DNA of 64,000 bases from Gonatopus flavifemur. Lineage: Eukaryota; Arthropoda; Insecta; Hymenoptera; Dryinidae. Shown piece by piece: positions 11,813-24,371 of the stretch (position 1 is the stretch's first letter; the number at the start of each line of letters is the position of its first letter). The notes under the pieces are model-generated. The model searched no databases, had not been told where the DNA came from, and saw only the letters and a program-made list of their open reading frames with translations. The stretch spans positions 21,346,001 to 21,410,000 of the forward strand of contig JAFFJZ010000002.1 of the NCBI GenBank assembly GCA_018340375.1, in the 5' to 3' direction. The translations under genes and the position numbers were made by a program.

Positions 11813-14092
11813 TATGGAAATGGTGCAATGTACAGCATTCATCAGTTAGTGTCAAAATTCCACCATTTCAGTCTATGAAGAACTAATCAATACTGAAGAA
11901 ATGATCGATTCAGTCCTGATTAGAAACTGACGATTATGAGTTGTTATGGATGATGTTTGGAATTTGAATTTTTTCTCGAGCATTTTTCAAGGTTTTAAAT
12001 CCATGCAACTTAACGCGCTTTGAGCTTTTAGGATACATAATTCACAAAAAGAAAAGTACTTGTCATTTTTCTGAAGATATTTGAAATCTGAGAACTTTTC
12101 ACTTTGGTTTCGTAGAATTTTCCCTCACTTTTTTTTGAGAATTCAAAATTTAAGAGACAGAATGATTTCTCAAAATTGCAAAAACAGTCCTTTATTTCCA
12201 ACAAAGAAAATTTTTTTTAGTATACTTTGAAAGCAGGTTTTTACAATTCGTTTCAACAAGTGAATACAGCAAAGTTGAATGTGTGTGCATGAATCATCTC
12301 ATAATGTCATCTTATTCCGACATTTATTATTTTGATTTCCAACTTTGATACAGTGAATTTCATTTTTGTTTTACAAATTTATTTTTTTTTCTTGGATAAT
12401 CGAATGAAAATATCAGACTTTGAATGTATTCAAGAAGAACCAATAATTCCATGATTTGATGAAATTGATGAAACAATGAACAGTAGGTCCCCCTGTCTTG
12501 GAATCGACAGACATATTTCCAACGTGATAACGCGTTCCGGTGTTTTGGTTTCATCCAAAAGCAGAAGTGATACAATCCAAAAAGTTGCCAACAATCTATC
12601 AAAATAGAACAAGAAATTTCAATGGCAATTATTCTTACATTAAGTTCGACATCATCCAATAATTCTCATAAGTTTACGCTGCACCACGACTTCATCTCCA
12701 ACAACACCTGTTTAAAACTTTTTATATGAATCCTTCGATACCCGTGTATGGTACTAATCGTTCTCCAGAGGATTGCAATAATACTTAATCTCCAACGAAT
12801 ATGAAAAAAAAAATATATATATATATATATTGAAAGAAATTTGTTTTCCAACGATATATTTGTGTAAAACGCTATATTTCATACACGTATAAAAGGTATG
12901 TAAATCTGAATGTATGAAAATTGCGATCAAAAATTACAGAGCCTTCTGTATCCACTTCTGAGATAAATCTAGTGTGATAAGATCGAATGAACATATGATT
13001 AACGTGGATAAAAGAAAAAAAAACAAAGATATTATACTACATGATAATCTATATTTTGACAGTAAACTCGTTCATAAGACGCTTAAGACACCCTTATATA
13101 ATGAGAGAAGGAAAAATGAAAAGAAAAAAAAAATACTATCTGTGACTTTTCGATATTATAATAATACGATGGTATGCACACATATGTATGTATATACATG
13201 CATTCAAACATAGAAAGGGAATAAATGGGATATATATTGTTATAAAAATGTGCGGCATGTATTTTAACGCGTACGTATGATATATTGAAAACCTACACAT
13301 AATTACGTCCCACCCTTAATTGCATGATACTCAAAATAAGTGTCTAACGATGTGTTTACAATTTGCTATCCGTTAGTCTAATATTTATGCTATGATTTAA
13401 GGGCACTCAATCATCGAGAGAAGCGGGTCAAATTTTGCGAAAACTTTTTTCAAAAATTACTTGATCAATTCAAATTTGAAATCGATAATAATCGAGTACG
13501 TACATACGTGAGATTGGACTATAAATCCAAATCTGGGCTTGCAGATATTTTATTATTCAGAAAATCAGTAATGAAAGACTGAAACTCATATTTAGATCGA
13601 ATCAAAGTCGAATCCTAGTTGGGGAGTTTGTTATTATTATTTACTCAAAATTTCCATTCAACGCATAACTTTTGAAAAAAGTATGAGTGTTCTTAATAAT
13701 GATGACGACGAAGACTCCTATTGACTTCCTATGGGCATGAAAAGAGACTAAATCATTACATTGGAAATTATTATCATTGTTATTGACAAAAAAAACCATT
13801 GTATCAGGTTAAAAATATTATATCAGGTTATTTCTAAAGCAATTGTGAACAAATTTATGTGAGGAAAAATGCGTACAGAGAAAATTGGTTGTTGAATAAG
13901 ATGAATCCGAGCAACTCGCTGCATTTTTGTCCTCTTTATTTCTCAAAGAAATCGAGAGAGAAGGTTTTCAAAATGATCTTCGAAACAAGATCATGAATGA
14001 AATATATGTCTATAACCTACATGGAGAAGAGTATACGGTAACGATTACTAGGAAGAATAGTAATTCGATAATAGTTATCCCGTACGGAAAAA
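11813..14092. other. AT-rich spacer
   Basis: No recognised gene or bounded element. A short TA run lies at about 12812-12830. Small open frames on both strands have no family resemblance. Confidence 0.4.
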
Positions 14093-14303
14093 AAGGAAAT
14101 AGCTGTGGCAGCTACTCACTTTTTTAGCACCCTATTTTAACCGCTGTAGCTATTTTTTAGCTACCGCAGTAGGAAATCTCAGCTGTAACTGAACAGGTTT
14201 TGTGGTTGATATTTGGATAGTCAAATAATTTAGCTGTTGAATTTTCGCTGCTACCGCTAAATGAGTGGCTGATCCAAATGATAGCTAATTATTTTTTTCC
14301 GTG
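14093..14303. mobile_element. CACGGAAAAAA MITE, TAGCTA-rich family
   Basis: The left end reads (TA)CGGAAAAAAAGGAAATAGC and the right end, in reverse, CACGGAAAAAAATAATTAGC. The interior is rich in TAGCTA and GCTACCGC motifs in both orientations. The leftmost base pair of the terminus appears mutated. A related fragment lies at 8864-8962. Confidence 0.65.
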
Positions 14304-17300
14304 CAAAACTCTACTAAGTATCATTCCAAACCGGAACGAGTGCAATAAACTTTTTATGTTACCATGGAGAGGATAGGTTAACATTAGAACGGTTACCATA
14401 TCTCATCTCAAAGTCGCGATGAGAGTTGAGTGAATCGTAATCAATCCCAGAATCCCTTTTCTCCGTGTAAAGTATGCAAAATCTTCTTTCAAAGCGAAAG
14501 AAAAAGATATCTTGTTTTTGCTTCAGGAAGAATCCCTTGAAAAGAACATAATGTCTCCGTATACTCATATATAGCACTCAGTACAAGAACCCGAAAAGAA
14601 TGCAATAAGTACTCTTTGAGCTGGCAAAAACAATGAAAAACATCTTTATTCGAATTTTGAGCAGATCATGAAATTTCAAGTTACAGAGAATCCACTTGAG
14701 AATGGAAACACGTGGAAGAATCATTCAAAAAATCAACTTTTCTCTGTGCTCCTCCATTGTGATTAATTACAATCAATGCAAATACGTTAAACTAATATTA
14801 CAATTACGTTCTTCGATGCGTTGTTAAAGTTTCAAATTTACTTTTGCTCGAAAATATGTAAAAGAAAAAACACCATTGAAACATTCGATCGAATTGTACA
14901 TTATGATCAGTTCAAGAATGAACTGTGATGTTTCATTTCCTACATTTATGAGTTAGATATTTATTCATATATACATAAATATATGTTCCCTTGAAAAAGA
15001 AGAACAAAGAATAGGAGAAAAAAGATACGAGAGTGCTTTTTCCAGAATTTATGTGATTACCTTGTGCCACACTTGTATCCCAAAGAAAATGAAAGGAAAA
15101 AAATACAAAGGGAACGCAATGACGAGAAAAGAAAACATCATTGAAATTTTGCTGTATCAGTCTGCACTCTGTCGATAAAGTCTGTGTGTTTCTTCCATTA
15201 AATAGGGAAAAAAACCTGCCGAATATATCAAAACATGATCTCTTTTCGTCGGTTCGTCGATGTTTTATAAATTTATGTCATGATAAATTTAGACGAAGAT
15301 AGCGTGAGATGATGAGAAATGATTATATTATTATATGATATGTGAAATGATGAAAAATTAGTGAGATTTTAGCAATGTTCTCGTTATGTGACAAATTTCC
15401 AACGAATAAACTACGTGTCCGATCCAACGTGAGAAATTGTGTTTCAGAATTTTGTCGTTGATCGTATGATACGTAGTGAAAGAGGGAATTCAACATATTA
15501 TTACGTTGGAAGAAATTTATATTGTATATAACATACATATGATAAAAGTGGGGATAACTTATATGTTTTCGGTATGATCTGAACGGTTGTTAGCACCCAC
15601 GCTAATTGACATCATTGAGGTGAAAATTTGCATGAATTATGCATATTTCATCCTTGAAAATGCGTTCTCGTGTGTAATAAGTTTTGCACAATTTATGTAC
15701 GAGTTTTTCACTCGAGAGTGCACAATGTATCAAATTTTGATATGTTTCCATTGTCACGAACATATCGTTAGTTATCCAAACTTTAATTACCAATTATCAT
15801 ATATTTCTTTCCATGTGAGATGAATGTGTTTGATGTTACGGTAGGTTATTTTATTCTTATACTCAACAATAACAATACAACGCTGTCAATTTCATCATTC
15901 TTTTACTCCCAATGCACCTTGATACGCTTTAGTTAGGTTTGAGCTTATCGAATATATTTTTCGACGTCTATTTATAATAAAGATGAATAATATCATAATT
16001 TTAAAGGAGAGAGAAGGGGAGCAGGGTGCAATATCGATATTACTTTCATTCTCGTTTGATATATTTATAAAATGTATGATTAAATGAAAAAGGAACAAAG
16101 TAATGCAATCGACAAACATATGACTCACATTTAGGCACAGTGGACATACATAACATTAGAAATCAATCAAAAGCCAGCCCATCAGTCCTCATACATTTGG
16201 AAGGATAAACGAATGATTCTTTATCTAGTTCTAGTTATCACTTACTACATACCTTCTTTCTCGAGCAATCGTTTCTGCATCTGGTCTTATTTTTCGGTTT
16301 TCATCAAATTGACTGATAAAAAAAAAACCACAAAACAAAAAACCTTACGTTTTCGATTCAAAAAAAGTAGTAGAGACAATCCATCTTCTTGTGAGACGTT
16401 ATAAACGTGAATTAAAAACATATTCATCGGCAAATGAGTGACAATAATCTAACTCTCCATTTGCCGTGCTCGAATTTCGTATAATATTATAAAGGAAATG
16501 AAAAAAAGAAAAAACGCAAATCATTGATATTCATTCATTCATTCTTCATGAAATTTCATACAAACAATATACCTCTTCTGAAAATTAATTTCCTTCGTAA
16601 TAATTATCGTTTGAAATAATAAATAATGATAATGGTGAATTGATACTAAACATAACATAGACAAAGATAAATCCAGCCCTAAGATGTAGCAGAAAAAAAG
16701 AAGGAAAAATGAACAAAAAAAAAAATATATATATATATATACATGTAATGAAGAACGAAAATGACTCTGAGTCCAGAGCCATGGGATTCATGAACTGAGA
16801 GACCGTTCCAATACAAGAAATGAGAAAATTAATATAAAAAGAAAAGCAGAAAAAAAAAACAAAGAGATACGTCGATGTTATTATATAAAGTTAATAATAA
16901 TGAATAAGTATGGTTTATATGTATGTATGTATGTATGTATGTATACGTACATATGTGCTTTGTAATCTTGCTCAAAGAAATCTCACGATTTTGCGCACCA
17001 ATCTGTTGGAACCAAAATTCATGATAACGAGCTGAGAGCCAATTTCAAATGATAGTAACAATAATAATAATAATGATAATTGTATTTTGACATATATGCG
17101 CATATACATGTACACATGTAAACAAGTAGATTTACATATAGATATGTATGATAATTTATTTATAAGTAATCTTGATGAGAAAGGAAATTTACAAACCAAA
17201 AAAAAAATCAAGAGGGGGTGGTGAAACCAATGAACATTTGAAAATTCGAAGAGGAAAGATATCATCTTCTTCGAAAAGATAACAAACACGAATCAATGTT

Positions 17301-17581
17301 GTGATTTGAATTGATGAGATTCACTTCGAATGGTTTGGATGGTTTAAACTATCACCCACTAGTTCTGAACTATCATCTGAAGTCGAAAAATGAAAATGTA
17401 TGAAACTCAAGACTGTCTTCTCAGATTGCAATTATTCACAGGTGAAAATATGAAACGATTGTAATGGAAATCAAAATATTATTCCGATAATAATTCACCT
17501 TATGGATATCATTATTCTAAACACGTTGGTTGTCAAATAATTTACAAATTTTTGAATATAATTCAAACTTCATGCTTTACT
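14304..17581. other. AT-rich spacer, no bounded elements seen
   Basis: More than 3 kb without a recognisable gene or inverted-repeat element. It includes a short (ATGT)n array and several poly-A/T tracts. It could be intronic, UTR or intergenic. Confidence 0.45.
16919..16944. repeat. (ATGT)n microsatellite
   Basis: About six GTAT/ATGT tetranucleotide units, followed by ATACGTACATATG. Confidence 0.9.
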
Positions 17582-17585
17582 TTAA

Positions 17586-18246
17586 CCCTCAATGGTTCCT
17601 TGTATGCAATCGTATACAACTTTTAACGTCACGTGTAGGGGAAGTATTATATTTATTCGGGGAACAATTTTTGAGATAAATCATATAATCCTTCATTTGA
17701 TTTACAGCCCGGAAGTAACACTCTTAATCATTCACATAAATCCATATGCACGAATGAAACTAGGACTCGTGAAGCTAGCAGCTAAAAGCTGGTCATAACT
17801 TTTTATACAAAAATTTGTTGAACATTGAAACGCTTGAAACGCGAATGGGAATGCTTTGCTTTGAAATTGACGATATCGAATTAAGAGTTACAATGATCCA
17901 CTGCAAAGCTGCTGTTTTTTTTTTCTCAACATTGCCAGTGAGGCGACTTTATACTCTTCTGCATGCTTCTATTTCTATACGTCAAAGTTGAAGACTTCGA
18001 AAACACTTCTTTTACCAAACATGCTGAGTAAAGATGAGCGTTGAAAACTGAATTCAACAGTGTCAATTTTAACATATGATCACTACTGTACCGTTCAACA
18101 AAGATCTTTCATCCGGCTTCATTTTTCACTGTATTTTCTCAAATGATTCCAAAATAAATATATTTTCATTATCTTTTTCCATGTGTATGCGCACTCGTAC
18201 ATTTACAACCTTTTCGCACAAAAACAAAAGAGGAAACCAGTGAGGG
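17586..18246. mobile_element. piggyBac-like non-autonomous element
   Basis: The left end CCCTCAATGGTTCCTTG follows TTAA (17582-17585). The right end, in reverse CCCTCACTGGTTTCCTC, precedes TTAA (18247-18250). At 661 bp it has no transposase frame. The end sequence differs from the other TTAA elements in this window, so it is a separate family. Confidence 0.78.
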
Positions 18247-18250
18247 TTAA

Positions 18251-20887
18251 TTTTACATTCATAGAAAAATCATATTCGACTGGAGTTACATTGATATTCC
18301 AATAAAGTACAATTATAAGATTTTCCCAACCATGTTCCTCTATTTCTGCGGATGAGAGTGATTATTTTGCTTTGATCATCCAACAATGATACCTGATCGA
18401 GAATTACCATGAAATAATCCGATATTTCATGAAGATCTAACAAGGACTAGAAGTGGCTGATCTTGATGAAACAATGAACTTAGGCATGAAAATTCTGATT
18501 CAGATCGAGTGATTCTATAACGAGCTTGAATATTTTTTGTGATAAGGTTTTATTTATCGAACTAGTGTATGAGTTCTGAGAATGTCTGATGTAAGCAAGA
18601 TCTTTTTCCGATCAAGTTCTAATGTTACCCAACAATAACCACGATTCGATCGGTTGCAATGCTTCCCAGAACTTGAACAAGCTGAAGGTCTGAAATCTAA
18701 CCAGGTCCAAAAGGATGAATTTCTAGTCGGGAGGTTTCCATAAAGATCGATATTCCATACATGCATTGAATAAGAGTGTTTGTGCTATTTTAAGAGTTAT
18801 CCAATTGTAATTCAAATGTAATTTCCACACAATCCAATCAAAATATTCATCCTCGATCTTCAGAGCGATGGTTTAAATCTGTAGTGCCATCTAAAACATG
18901 TAAGGAAACGTAAAAAATGAAAAATGTGTAACAATTCATGTGGAGGAATCGCGCAGTCGTGATACCTGACATTTATTTCTTTTAATCCAAAAGAAATGAA
19001 TTAGGTAGAATTCAATATGAAGTGACATCCATCGAGTCGATATTTGTTGCCTGTAAATTCGTTTATGAAACAATAAAGACGCGATAAAATCGTTGTTACG
19101 AATAATATAACAACAAAGTAAAGAACAGCTACATATGAAAAGTGAGAGCTATAAAGCCGCGATGCTTTGAGAGCTTATAAACACGTTAAATGTGAGCATA
19201 TATCTATTTTAATTCACGATGAACGAATGTTGAGAACATTTGTGTGTTATCATTATTATTATTATTATCATGAAAAGAAGAATTGGAAAAGAAAAATTAA
19301 GGAGATATAAGGAAGATAACAATCGAGAGCTCCGATGAACGATATATAAATCAATAACTCAACATTCCGTCACGATTATAGTAGTAACACTTACTATATA
19401 AATGTGACGTTAATTAATATTTCCGAGGATGGAATATTTGGAAGGGATTATAACATAGATTTATAATAATAATCATTCGTGCATGCCTCTTAGACTCTTT
19501 GGTCTTTCGATTTCTCCATACACGATGATGATGATAATGATGATCCAGCGATGATAAACGGAAAGTAAGGCAAAGAAGAAGGTTCCTCAGTCTGATGAAG
19601 TAGTAACGATCATCAATTAAACATACAAGAACGTGACAAAAAAGACTTGATTATCGTTTCTTTCCTACACATTAGATTTTAATTTACGAATGAAAACTCG
19701 ATATTCGTCGTGAAGAAAATCTCTGAGGCCAATCAGTCTCCGCGTAAAGACGAATGATGAAAACAAATCTTAAAGACGTTCGAGCATTTAATGTGCAAAA
19801 CGACAAGAAAAAAACACAGAAGGATATTAAAAAGTAATAGTACATTCGATGTAATAGATAAATCGATGAGGAAAATATTTTTTCTAGAAACGTTAGTGGA
19901 CCAGGCAGCAGGAACATAATATTTAAACGTTAAAGGAAAAAAAATTACACGTACAGGTATACATACATGTATAGAATATGAAAAAAGGGAATTGAGCGTA
20001 TTATTGTGGAGTTCTCAAAAAAAAAAAAAAATATAAAATAAAATAAAAAAGACACATGGTGAATAGCATCGGGATAATCGGAAGAAGGAGAAGAAGAAGA
20101 AGAAGAGGAAAAAGGACTGGTAATTCGTAATTAGCTGATATGCTAAAGCCAATTATTAAGACCTGAATGATAGTGTGAATGTTGAGAAGAAACGAATGAT
20201 TGATACAAACATTGTTGCCTGTAAATTTTCTTTATTTGATTGATGAAAAACAAGAAGAAAGAGAATAAAATTCTTCTTTCTCTTTGAAGAAACAGCGGCA
20301 TTAAAACGGTAACAGAGGAAGAATATGGAAACGATAATATTATAAGCAACAAAAAGTGCTTTTATGAAACACAATATTATTTATACCATCCTGATGATAC
20401 ATATATAAACATATACTACATGATATGTACATATAATATGAGAATATAAATATATATTATATGTACTTATGCAGTATAGGATAGAAGATAAAAATCACGT
20501 ATTACGTAATTTAATATATATATATATATGTAAGTATATAGGTATTATGTATATACATATATCTATGCATACATCCGTAAAAATATAAACAAAAATATAT
20601 ATTTAAGTATATTATTATTATTATATGAATATATATATATATACACAAACACAAACACACAATGACCTATTGTAACATGATAAATATTGTAATAGTAGTA
20701 CGACATTGTAACTAGAAAGATATGAGAATAATAAAGGTTGTCCTATATGTGAAAATATATTGAAGTTTATTCGTATTTCCTCTGTACTTGCCATGTCCCA
20801 GTGTCTCTTTATTACTCAATTGCATGAAATGATGAGAAATCAATCGAATAAAATTAACAAAATCAATATCATTTTTAGAAAATCTCT
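18251..20887. other. AT-rich, element-poor stretch with microsatellites
   Basis: No recognised gene. TA-rich simple repeats lie at about 20400-20645. An AATAAA (20730-20735) followed by a GT-rich stretch could be a plus-strand polyadenylation site, but without an associated coding exon this is only suggestive. Confidence 0.35.
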
Positions 20888-20888
20888 T

Positions 20889-21479
20889 CCCGTATGGGAA
20901 TATTTCGCTGAAAAATGTCTGCAAAACTATGAAAAATCTCTGAAAAAAAATGAAAAAACTCTGAGAAACTCTGAGAATCTCTGAAATTTTGATGAGAAAT
21001 CTAATATTTTTGGGACATTCTTTACAGACTTTTTTCAGAGTTTCTCAGAGTTTTTTCATACTTTTTCAGAGAAATAGTAACGAAATTGCACTCTGAAAAA
21101 ACTCTGACAAAACTCTAACAAATTGTTGACATTTTTCTGATTATTGAAAAATCCTGAAATTCAATAAATACATTCATATGCCGTATTCAAATATCATGTG
21201 TGAAAAAGTGTTTGAAAATTTTTTAATTTTTTTCTAAAATTCAGAAAAATGTTAGCAATCCATCAGAGTTTTGTCAGAGTTTTTTCAGAGTGCAATTTCG
21301 TTACTATTTCTCTGAAAAAGAATGAAAAAACTCTGAGAAACTCTGAAAAAAGTCTGAAAAAAGTCTGTAAAGAATGTCCCAAAAATATTAGATTTCTCAT
21401 CAAAATTTCAGAGATTCTCAGAGTTTTTTCATTTTTTTTTCAGACATTTTTCAGCGAATATTTTATATTCCCATACGGG
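20889..21479. mobile_element. Large foldback element with CCCGTATGGGAATAT ends
   Basis: The 591-bp element consists of two roughly 270-bp arms that are almost exact inverted copies, with a short spacer around 21150-21230. The arms are built of repeated CTCTGAGAAACTCTGA and CTGAAAAA units. It is flanked by TT on both sides (20887-20888, 21480-21481). The 180-codon frame starting at 21249 runs out of its right arm and is an artefact. Confidence 0.9.
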
Positions 21480-21639
21480 TTGGCTCGTACGAACGGCCGT
21501 TTTGGAAAAAATCATTCGCTCAGAAATATGGAAAGCGACAACACAGTAGCTGCTTTGAATCATCGGTTCCTCAAATTTTTACAGCAAAAGTCCATCATAC
21601 TACAACTCCAATCAGCAGCTTTTGTAGGAATGTTCTTCC

Positions 21640-21883
21640 CTGGTGGAAATGAAGCGTATACACGAAGCGAAAAATGTTTCAATTCCCTCTTCGTGAAGCG
21701 TGTGATACCCGCTTGCTGTAAAATGATGAAATCATACCTTCCATATACGCTTTATAATCTCTCGATCCCGTTTCACACACGCTTCATGTAAAGTAATAGT
21801 AAGTTACATTAAGCGTATGCGAATCATACTTATTCTGATTTCAAATAATATCTCCAAGCAGTTTATCCCAACGACGATTCATG
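21640..21883. repeat. CGCTTC/GAAGCG-rich repeat, left half
   Basis: Repeated motifs of the type GAAGCGTATAC, TACGCTT and CACACGCTTCATG occur in both orientations. A similar CGCTTCGTATACTC-rich tract lies at about 25330-25460, on the other side of the element inserted at 21928. The two tracts probably belong to one repeat that has been split. Confidence 0.5.
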
Positions 21884-21927
21884 GCTCAGTGGATAAAACC
21901 CTCGTCTATCATGGTAAAAGACATCAG
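21884..21927 (+). repeat. 5' half of a tRNA-like sequence (A-box) interrupted by an insertion
   Basis: TGGCTCAGTGG at 21888 matches the RNA polymerase III A-box consensus. The partner B-box (GTTCGATTC) lies at 25290-25298, directly after the 3.36-kb insertion. Removing the insertion and one TSD copy brings the two about 34 bp apart, normal for a tRNA-like head. The joined sequence does not fold into a proper cloverleaf, so a SINE head or tRNA pseudogene is more likely than a tRNA gene. Confidence 0.55.
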
Positions 21928-22388
21928 CAGAGTGGCCACAGACCGGGAAAACCAGGAATTTCATTTAACCGGGAATTATCAGGGAATTTTTTATTTTCAT
22001 AGAAATCTTATGTAAAACGCTCTACTTTGATGGTTTTTTTCATATAAGGCTCAGAATTTCTAAAATCAGCTCGAATTAAATTTTGATTTCCATAATTCAA
22101 TGAAATGTACCAGAAATGATATTGATATGAGCTCTTTATATTAGAAATGAGTCTACCAAATGATTTGGCAAAATATTTTCTTTATTATAAAAACAAGAAA
22201 CTTGATTCACACTCAATTCCCATGCGATGACCCATGCGAACTAACTGGGAATTCACAGAAGGGTACTCACTAGAAGAATGGGGTACATATTAATTCTTTA
22301 TATACAACCTGTATCCTGAACAGAAAACTTGCAATAAAATTTCGACATCTTGCGAGGACTAACTACAATTCGTAAGAGCGGAAAAAGT

Positions 22389-22610
22389 ATCCGGAGAGAA
22401 ATGTTACATTACAAATTACTATATTGCTAGCGAGTACGAGACAGACTTTCCTTTATGATGACATTTACTCCAGTACTTTCTGAAAAATTACTATATTCGA
22501 TAGTAGAATATGCAAGGATCCTTCTGTATTATACTATCAGATACAGTAATTTTTCAGAGAGTACCGGAGTAAATGTCAGTGTGTTTATAATATAACATTT
22601 CTCTCCGTGG
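22389..22610. mobile_element. Foldback MITE nested in the hAT-like element
   Basis: Ends carry CCGGAGAGAAATGTTA and, in reverse, CACGGAGAGAAATGTTA. Inner arms (GACATTTACTCCAGTACTTT and TGAAAAATTACTATAT) recur inverted at 22530-22580. It belongs to the CACGGAGARAAA end class. Confidence 0.8.
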
Positions 22611-22634
22611 ATAACTTCGTTTTAAAGCCACATT

Positions 22635-22753
22635 CACGGAAAAAAAGATGATGTTGGATTTACAATGTTTCGTTCGATCACCATAGAAACATTAGGGGTT
22701 TCTATGGTGATCGAACGAAATGTTGCAAATCCAACATCATCTTTTTTTCCGTG
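22635..22753. mobile_element. Near-perfect hairpin MITE, CACGGAAAAAAAGATG ends
   Basis: Arms of about 56 bp differ at only about three positions around a 7-bp centre. CACGGAAAAAAAGATGATG begins both arms. The small number of arm differences suggests a recent copy, or maintenance by gene conversion. A transcript through it would form a strong double-stranded hairpin. Confidence 0.9.
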
Positions 22754-23037
22754 TTCCTTCGTTTCAATGAATCAATGAGTCCAATCAATCTATGTATTTT
22801 TTTATTTGACTCAATATTTTTTTCAAAACGACATTCAAGCAAAGAGAAACGTCTAAAATTCTCAAAAATATAAACATCTGAATAATTTCAATCCACAGAA
22901 ATATGTTTAGGAATCGGAAACTATCTTTGAGATCCGAATTCAAAGCAGTGAATAAGATTATTCCTTTTCATTGTCATAAAAGGTGTTTTTATATCGACTG
23001 AAATCGTTATTGTTCCTGAAAACATTTAATAACTCAA

Positions 23038-23171
23038 AAAACGATGCTGAAATTAGCTCGAGGAAGTAGCTCAAGTACAGGGCCGCGGCATGACGGAGTA
23101 ATATAAATTTTGAACTCCTGCTTATGAATACAAAAATCGGGCTACTTTCTCGGACTAATTTCAGCATCGTT
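23038..23171 (-). mobile_element. GATGCTGAAATTAG MITE family, copy 2
   Basis: Terminal arms AACGATGCTGAAATTAGC and its inverse bracket about 134 bp. Read on the minus strand, the interior matches the copy at 9979-10104 through AAGTAGCCCGATTT and TTCATAAGCAGGA. Confidence 0.82.
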
Positions 23172-23389
23172 TCAAAAATTGTTTTATTTCTCCCCTCCTG
23201 ATTCGCTTAAAAATAGAAAATAATAAGTACCTGCATTTTCTTTACAACTGGAATGAGATGCAAGTATTGATTATTTTTCATTTTATTCACTCCTACCTGA
23301 AAAATGATAGACACAGAAATTCAGGATCTATTAATTTCTGTATAGAGAGAAATGAATGCCGTTGAGCTGTACACTGAAAAAAAAACACC

Positions 23390-23590
23390 ACTTCAGATAA
23401 AGAAACCGTTTCTTCCAATAGAGACAAAGAAATATCCTCCCAATTTCATGTATATTTTATTGTATCGGTGACCATTTAATCGAATCGATGAAGCATATTT
23501 TGGAACAAAGAAATATACATTTGAATAAGAGAAATATTTCCTTTCCACTATTGGAAAGAATGATTTTTTTGTCCAAAGTAATTTTCTCCC
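23390..23590. mobile_element. Probable CACTGAAAAAAAA MITE, right end degraded
   Basis: Begins CACTGAAAAAAAAAC. An internal TTTCTTCCAATAG...AAATAT block is inverted near 23540-23565 (AAATATTTCC...CTATTGGAAAG). The right terminus has no clean CAGTG, so the limits are approximate. Confidence 0.5.
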
Positions 23591-23729
23591 ACAAGTCTAC
23601 AATGAGATATTGAAAGCGAAAAACCTACCAGACAGCGCAAGAATACTTAAAGAATTCATTTGGCGTTTTTGAATGGTCCCCGTTATGTCTGCATCCAATG
23701 AACGCTTTGAGAATTGATTCCATTCAAAC

Positions 23730-23837
23730 CAGTGTTTCCACAAAGGGATTTCTCTCTTCATTTGATTGGGCTATCTAGTTGATGCAAGGTCGTGATTGGT
23801 CAACTCTCTTAGAAAGAGGGATCATGTGGAAACACTG
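23730..23837. mobile_element. 108-bp hAT-type MITE with exact 8-bp target duplication
   Basis: The ends are CAGTGTTTCCACA and, in reverse, CAGTGTTTCCACA, flanked by identical ATTCAAAC (23722-23729, 23838-23845). An 8-bp TSD with CAGTG-type ends is typical of hAT elements. The subterminal GGGAT...TTTCTCTCTT block is also approximately inverted. No coding capacity. Confidence 0.92.
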
Positions 23838-24132
23838 ATTCAAACTGAATTTTCGATTAATTCTCTTTGAATATAATGAGTTCATAAGCTGTTCATTTGG
23901 TGCAGCCATTAACGGCAGTTCATATGGAATTATAGCGTGTTGTTTGGACCTGTATGTTGAAATGAATGTTAATCGTCCAGCACATGATTCTCCAATTGAC
24001 TATGTATAGTATGATATCCGCAAAAAATACTGAGAAAGTTGAATTGTTTTTCATTTGGATTATTCTAGATCCAATCACTGATTTGTTCCCAATAAATAAT
24101 TAAAACTTGAAGAGCATATATCGTTCAAGTTA

Positions 24133-24371
24133 CACTGGAAAAAATATTTATTTGTCCTCTCTTCGTAAAATTTATTTTTAGAAATCAAGTATTCAATTTG
24201 ATACAGAAATTGATGATGTGTGGGGAATGAGTTCTTTATTTAGAAGATGAATTTATTTGGGGCAAGCATTCTGTTATTTGATTTAATTGAATATTTCATC
24301 AATCCCAAAAAATCTACTATGGAGAGAAGAAAAATAAACTATTTATTTGGCGAGAAGGAATTTTTTCAATG
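24133..24371. mobile_element. CACTGGAAAAAATATTTATTTG MITE family, copy 1
   Basis: Left end CACTGGAAAAAATATT after TA, then TTTATTTGTCCTCTCTTC. Right part ATGGAGAGAAG...AATAAACTATTTATTTGG, then GGAATTTTTTCAATG. It aligns over its length with 31880-32111 and 59012-59215. The terminal CAGTG has decayed to CAATG. Confidence 0.82.

Noticed and set aside
21249..21791. 180-codon plus-strand open frame, the third longest in the window
   Set aside because: The first third is the right arm of the foldback at 20889-21479 and the rest is CGCTTC-rich repeat. No domain, and the same sequence is inverted 300 bp upstream.
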